From an uncultured Bacteroidales bacterium (GTDB taxonomy: Bacteria > Bacteroidota > Bacteroidia > Bacteroidales > UBA932): 6,887 nt of DNA. Below, piece by piece: positions 5,031 to 6,887 of the stretch (the stretch's first letter is position 1; every line of letters starts with the position of its first letter). Below the pieces are notes generated by a model. That model saw only the letters and a program-made list of their open reading frames with translations. It was not told the origin of the DNA and searched no databases. A program made the position numbers and the translations under genes. Location of the stretch: contig CAKVDS010000066.1 in the NCBI GenBank assembly GCA_934726455.1, positions 1-6,887 on the forward strand. The letters run 5' to 3'.

Positions 5031-5301
5031 CTACATCTCAGGATACACGATCTTCCTCAACTCTCCCCCGAAACACTTCGCCAGCGAGGCCGTGGTCTGA
5101 CTCGCAGCCAGCATGAGCGGACTTCTCCGCCCGTCAATCACTACATCCAGCACCGGAATTCCAAGAAGCCTTGCCTTGATCTCACGAGTCAACTGCGGGC
5201 ACAGATTGCCGTCGGACATAATATCAACCACAAGCCGGTCAACATAAGGACGGTACGGTTCCATGACATCATCCCGCCATAGAACTCAAGCGTCTTGCTG
5301 A
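5031..5301 (-). pseudogene. cas1: Cas1 C-terminal remnant, cut by the IS and frameshifted
   Basis: The frame reads DDVMEPYRPYVDRLVVDIM and ends at 5031, the C-terminal ~80 residues of a type II-C Cas1 (whole protein about 300). The DD of DDVMEPYRP holds the last catalytic Asp. The catalytic Glu and His lie in the missing part, so the product cannot integrate spacers. Upstream, the frame is closed by TGA at 5288-5286. Removing one G from the GGG run at 5275-5273 (minus strand) restores the family text ADDVMEP and opens the frame up to the IS end at 5302. There are thus two lesions: loss of the 5' three quarters at the IS and a single-base insertion. The Met at 5264 (MEPYRP) is an internal residue and not a true start. 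Confidence 0.88.
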
Positions 5302-5324
5302 TAGTGTCTCCAAAAGTGTGTCTG
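5302..5324 (+). repeat. IS256 left terminal inverted repeat
   Basis: Matches the reverse complement of 6646-6668 at 20 of 23 positions; the inner 13 bases AAAAGTGTGTCTG are identical. It is the transposase binding end of the element. Confidence 0.8.
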
Positions 5325-5342
5325 AGAACCTGAGATGAAAAA

Positions 5343-5405
5343 GGTCAATAACTTTTAAGATATTTGTAAAAGGAAACAAAAAAAGAATCTTAAAATTTAT
5401 TGACC
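5343..5405 (+). promoter_or_regulatory. Inverted repeat in the transposase leader with an internal -7-like box
   Basis: The 19 bases 5343-5361 pair with 5387-5405 with one mismatch, loop 25 nt. The right arm ends directly at the transposase ATG (5406). A near -7 box GATATTTG (5359-5366) lies at the left arm/loop border. A transcript begun from it (near 5373) would hold only the right arm. A transcript entering from outside would hold both arms and fold over the start region. IS10 and IS50 hide their start sites from outside transcripts in this way. Confidence 0.6.
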
Positions 5406-6566
5406 ATGGAGTTCACAAAGGAACAAATTTCCGAGATAATGTGCAAGCACTCGGAGCGAGAAAATGGATTGCACGACCTGTTGGAGATAATGCTGGAGAG
5501 CATGATGGTAGCCGAGAGAGGCGAATATCTGCGGACCGCTGGAGAGGGCAACAAAGGCAACGGCTACCGTCTGGGGCATACATACGGGCAGGGGCGCAAG
5601 CTGGAGTTCAGGATACCCAGAGACCGTTACGGCAACTTCCATCCGCGCATCCTTGCGTTCCTGAAGAACCAGGAGGAGGAATGCGACCGCCTTGCCGGTG
5701 CGCTGTACTCAAAGGGACTGACTCAGTCCCAGGTGGGCGATGTCTTCGACGAGATATACGGAGAGCACTACAGCAAGTCGAGCATATCGAGGATGATCCA
5801 GTATATGCGGGAAGATGTGTCCAAATGGCTTGACAGGCCGCTTGAACGATATTATCCGGTAGTCTTCATCGACTGCGTGTTCATCAAGGTCAGGCGAGCG
5901 AGGAGCTGTTCCGCGGAGGCCTTCTATGTGATCATGGCCGTGAAGGAGGACAAGACCCGCGAGGTTCTGGGCATATACAACAACCCGGAGGAGAGCGCCT
6001 CCGGCTGGGGTGAGATGCTGAAGAAGATCAAGGGACGGGGTGTCGAGAAGATAGGGCTGATAGTGGCGGACGGCCTCAAGGGTCTTGACACGGCCGTGGG
6101 TGACCCCTTCCCCAATGTGCCGCTGCAGAGGTGCACGACGCACCTGAAGCGCAATCTTCTCGGCAAGGTGCGGCACGGGGACAAGATGTCCCTGGCGGAC
6201 GACCTGCGAGACGTGTTCCGCACCGGTGACAGGAGCTACACGCGCGATGACGCCTGGGGTAGATGGCAGGAGCTCTGTGACAAGTGGGGAGCCTCATACC
6301 GGTCTTTCAAGGCGATGAGGGACGAGCCCTATTACATGGACTACTTCACCTACCTGGACTACGACAGCCGCATACAGTCGATGATATACACGACTAACTG
6401 GATAGAGCGCCTTCAGAAGGACTTCCGCCGTGTGACGAGGATGCGCGGGGCGATGCCCAACGACGAGTCCGTGCTGACACTTATGGGAAAGACGGCGATG
6501 GACAAGGACAGTTACGGAAGGCAGCTCCCGAGGATGGACTGCGACAAGACGCTCTTCCCCGACTGA
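5406..6566 (+). CDS. IS256-family (Mutator) DDE transposase
   Basis: 386 residues from the ATG at 5406, a normal length for the family. An in-frame TTG lies two codons earlier, but the ATG directly after the leader inverted repeat is preferred. The catalytic triad is visible: D156 (VVFIDCVFIKV), D222 (LIVADGLKGL) and E334 (TTNWIERLQKDFRR). The family C-x2-H motif is LQRCTTHLKRN (C243, H246). The N-terminal part has the usual helical DNA-binding region with GYRLGHTYGQGRKLEFRIPRDRYG. The enzyme cuts and joins the ends of the element by a DDE mechanism. The frame is intact and all motifs are kept, so the element is probably still able to move. Its codons are more GC-rich than those of the cas genes around it. 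Confidence 0.96.
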   Translation: MEFTKEQISEIMCKHSERENGLHDLLEIMLESMMVAERGEYLRTAGEGNKGNGYRLGHTYGQGRKLEFRIPRDRYGNFHPRILAFLKNQEEECDRLAGALYSKGLTQSQVGDVFDEIYGEHYSKSSISRMIQYMREDVSKWLDRPLERYYPVVFIDCVFIKVRRARSCSAEAFYVIMAVKEDKTREVLGIYNNPEESASGWGEMLKKIKGRGVEKIGLIVADGLKGLDTAVGDPFPNVPLQRCTTHLKRNLLGKVRHGDKMSLADDLRDVFRTGDRSYTRDDAWGRWQELCDKWGASYRSFKAMRDEPYYMDYFTYLDYDSRIQSMIYTTNWIERLQKDFRRVTRMRGAMPNDESVLTLMGKTAMDKDSYGRQLPRMDCDKTLFPD

Positions 6567-6570
6567 AAAA

Positions 6571-6596
6571 GTCAAGGCGGGCTAGCCCGCCTTGAC
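6571..6596 (-). terminator. Perfect 26-bp palindrome, terminator at the 3' end of the transposase
   Basis: Two 13-base arms (GTCAAGGCGGGCT / AGCCCGCCTTGAC) form a perfect palindrome starting 4 bp after the transposase TGA. The T-tract (TTTTT, bases 6566-6570 read on the minus strand) follows on the minus strand, so it terminates best for transcripts coming from cas2 on the right. It may also end the transposase message, but no T-run follows on the plus strand. Confidence 0.75.
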
Positions 6597-6887
6597 AGAA
6601 ATATTGATATATTTGCAGAATCTTAGAAGTTGATGGACCTCTATCCAGACACACTTTTTGAAACAGTACCCCTCCGTTTCCTTTGGCTTATGTTCCGAGA
6701 ATAATTCCATACTCCCGAACTGCTTGTCAGTTATGCACAAAATCCCGACCTGTCCAAAATCCGGAAGAAAAGACTTCACCCTGGCGATATGAGCCTTAGC
6801 ATTCTCTGATGAAGGACAATGGCGCATATAGATGGAGAACTGGAACATGACAAATCCATCCTCAATCAGACGCTTTCTGAACAAGGC
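6582..6887 (-). pseudogene. cas2: Second Cas2, type II-C, C-terminus replaced by IS sequence (5' end outside window)
   Basis: Reading left from the window edge, the frame gives LFRKRLIEDGFVMFQFSIYMRHCPSSENA and VKSFLPDFGQVGILCITDKQF, clearly a Cas2 of the same family as the one at 4695-5027 but different in many positions. The first ~30 codons lie outside the window. After ETEG (6669-6671) the frame enters the IS right end. It then encodes 28 foreign residues up to a TAG at 6584-6582, inside the terminator palindrome. About eight native residues, including the tail QLELF, are lost. The core fold may survive, but the tail normally helps to hold Cas1. Its presence implies a second cas9-cas1-cas2 set to the right. 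Confidence 0.88.
6646..6668 (-). repeat. IS256 right terminal inverted repeat
   Basis: Partner of 5302-5324, 20 of 23 positions agree. On the minus strand it is read in frame with the truncated cas2, beginning with TAC right after the GGG codon of that gene. Confidence 0.8.

Larger units (their letters stand above)
5302..6668 (+). mobile_element. Complete IS256-family insertion sequence
   Basis: About 1367 bp bounded by imperfect terminal inverted repeats, 5302-5324 and 6646-6668 (20 of 23 positions agree; both share AAAAGTGTGTCTG), with a full-length Mutator-type transposase between. The flanks show no 8-9-bp target duplication at any boundary I tried. The left flank is the inside of cas1 and the right flank is the inside of a different cas2. 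The element therefore marks a rearrangement joint, not a simple insertion. Exact ends are uncertain by a few bases. Confidence 0.88.

Noticed and set aside
5293..5304. Target-site duplication around the IS
   Set aside because: Bases before 5302-5305 (TCTTGCTGAT) and after 6665-6668 (ACCCCTCCGT) share no 8-9-bp word under any nearby boundary.
5400..5405. TTG start at 5400 for the transposase
   Set aside because: It lies inside the right arm of the leader inverted repeat. The ATG at 5406 directly follows the arm and gives a normal family length.
5709..6297. Several long minus-strand frames within the transposase region
   Set aside because: They are shadows of the GC-rich transposase gene, whose catalytic motifs are all in the plus frame.

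Overview
The window looks like chromosomal DNA of a Bacteroidales (Bacteroidota) bacterium. Three exact matches to the Bacteroidetes -7 promoter box TAnnTTTG sit before genes or inside CRISPR repeats. Genes lack Shine-Dalgarno sequences. There is a DUF4143-type ATPase of the kind abundant in gut Bacteroidales, and the CRISPR repeat/spacer geometry (47 nt / 30 nt) is that of Bacteroidetes type II-C systems. I cannot name the species.

Layout. (1) 1-473: 3' end of a class I SAM methyltransferase. (2) 589-1773: AAA_14/DUF4143 ATPase with its own promoter and operator-like repeats. (3) 1774-2139: non-coding and full of hairpins, between two convergent genes. It holds copy A of two dispersed repeat modules. 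(4) 2140-3533, minus strand: two-gene operon of an uncharacterised protein and a COG3910-type predicted ATPase, overlapping by 1 nt. (5) 3585-4059: non-coding, hairpin-rich, with copy B of module 1. (6) 4060-4337: small CRISPR array with one decayed and three intact repeats and three spacers, followed by a structured region complementary to the repeat (candidate tracrRNA or leader RNA) and a terminator. (7) 4490-4612: copy B of module 2. (8) 4695-5301, minus strand: intact cas2 preceded by a decapitated, frameshifted cas1. (9) 5302-6668: complete IS256-family insertion sequence. (10) 6669-6887, minus strand: a second, different cas2 whose C-terminus is cut off by the IS.

Interpretation. The right half is the wreck of a type II-C CRISPR-Cas region. 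The IS sits between the remains of one cas1-cas2-array unit and the cas2 of another, without a visible target duplication. This suggests deletion or recombination rather than simple insertion. Every CRISPR repeat, even the decayed one, keeps a Bacteroidetes -7 box, so each spacer may be expressed from its own promoter, and the last repeat may drive the structured RNA behind the array. No cas9 lies in the window. The 123-bp repeat occurs twice, each time between convergent transcription units, with compensatory base changes in its stems. It is the clearest candidate for an undescribed element here.
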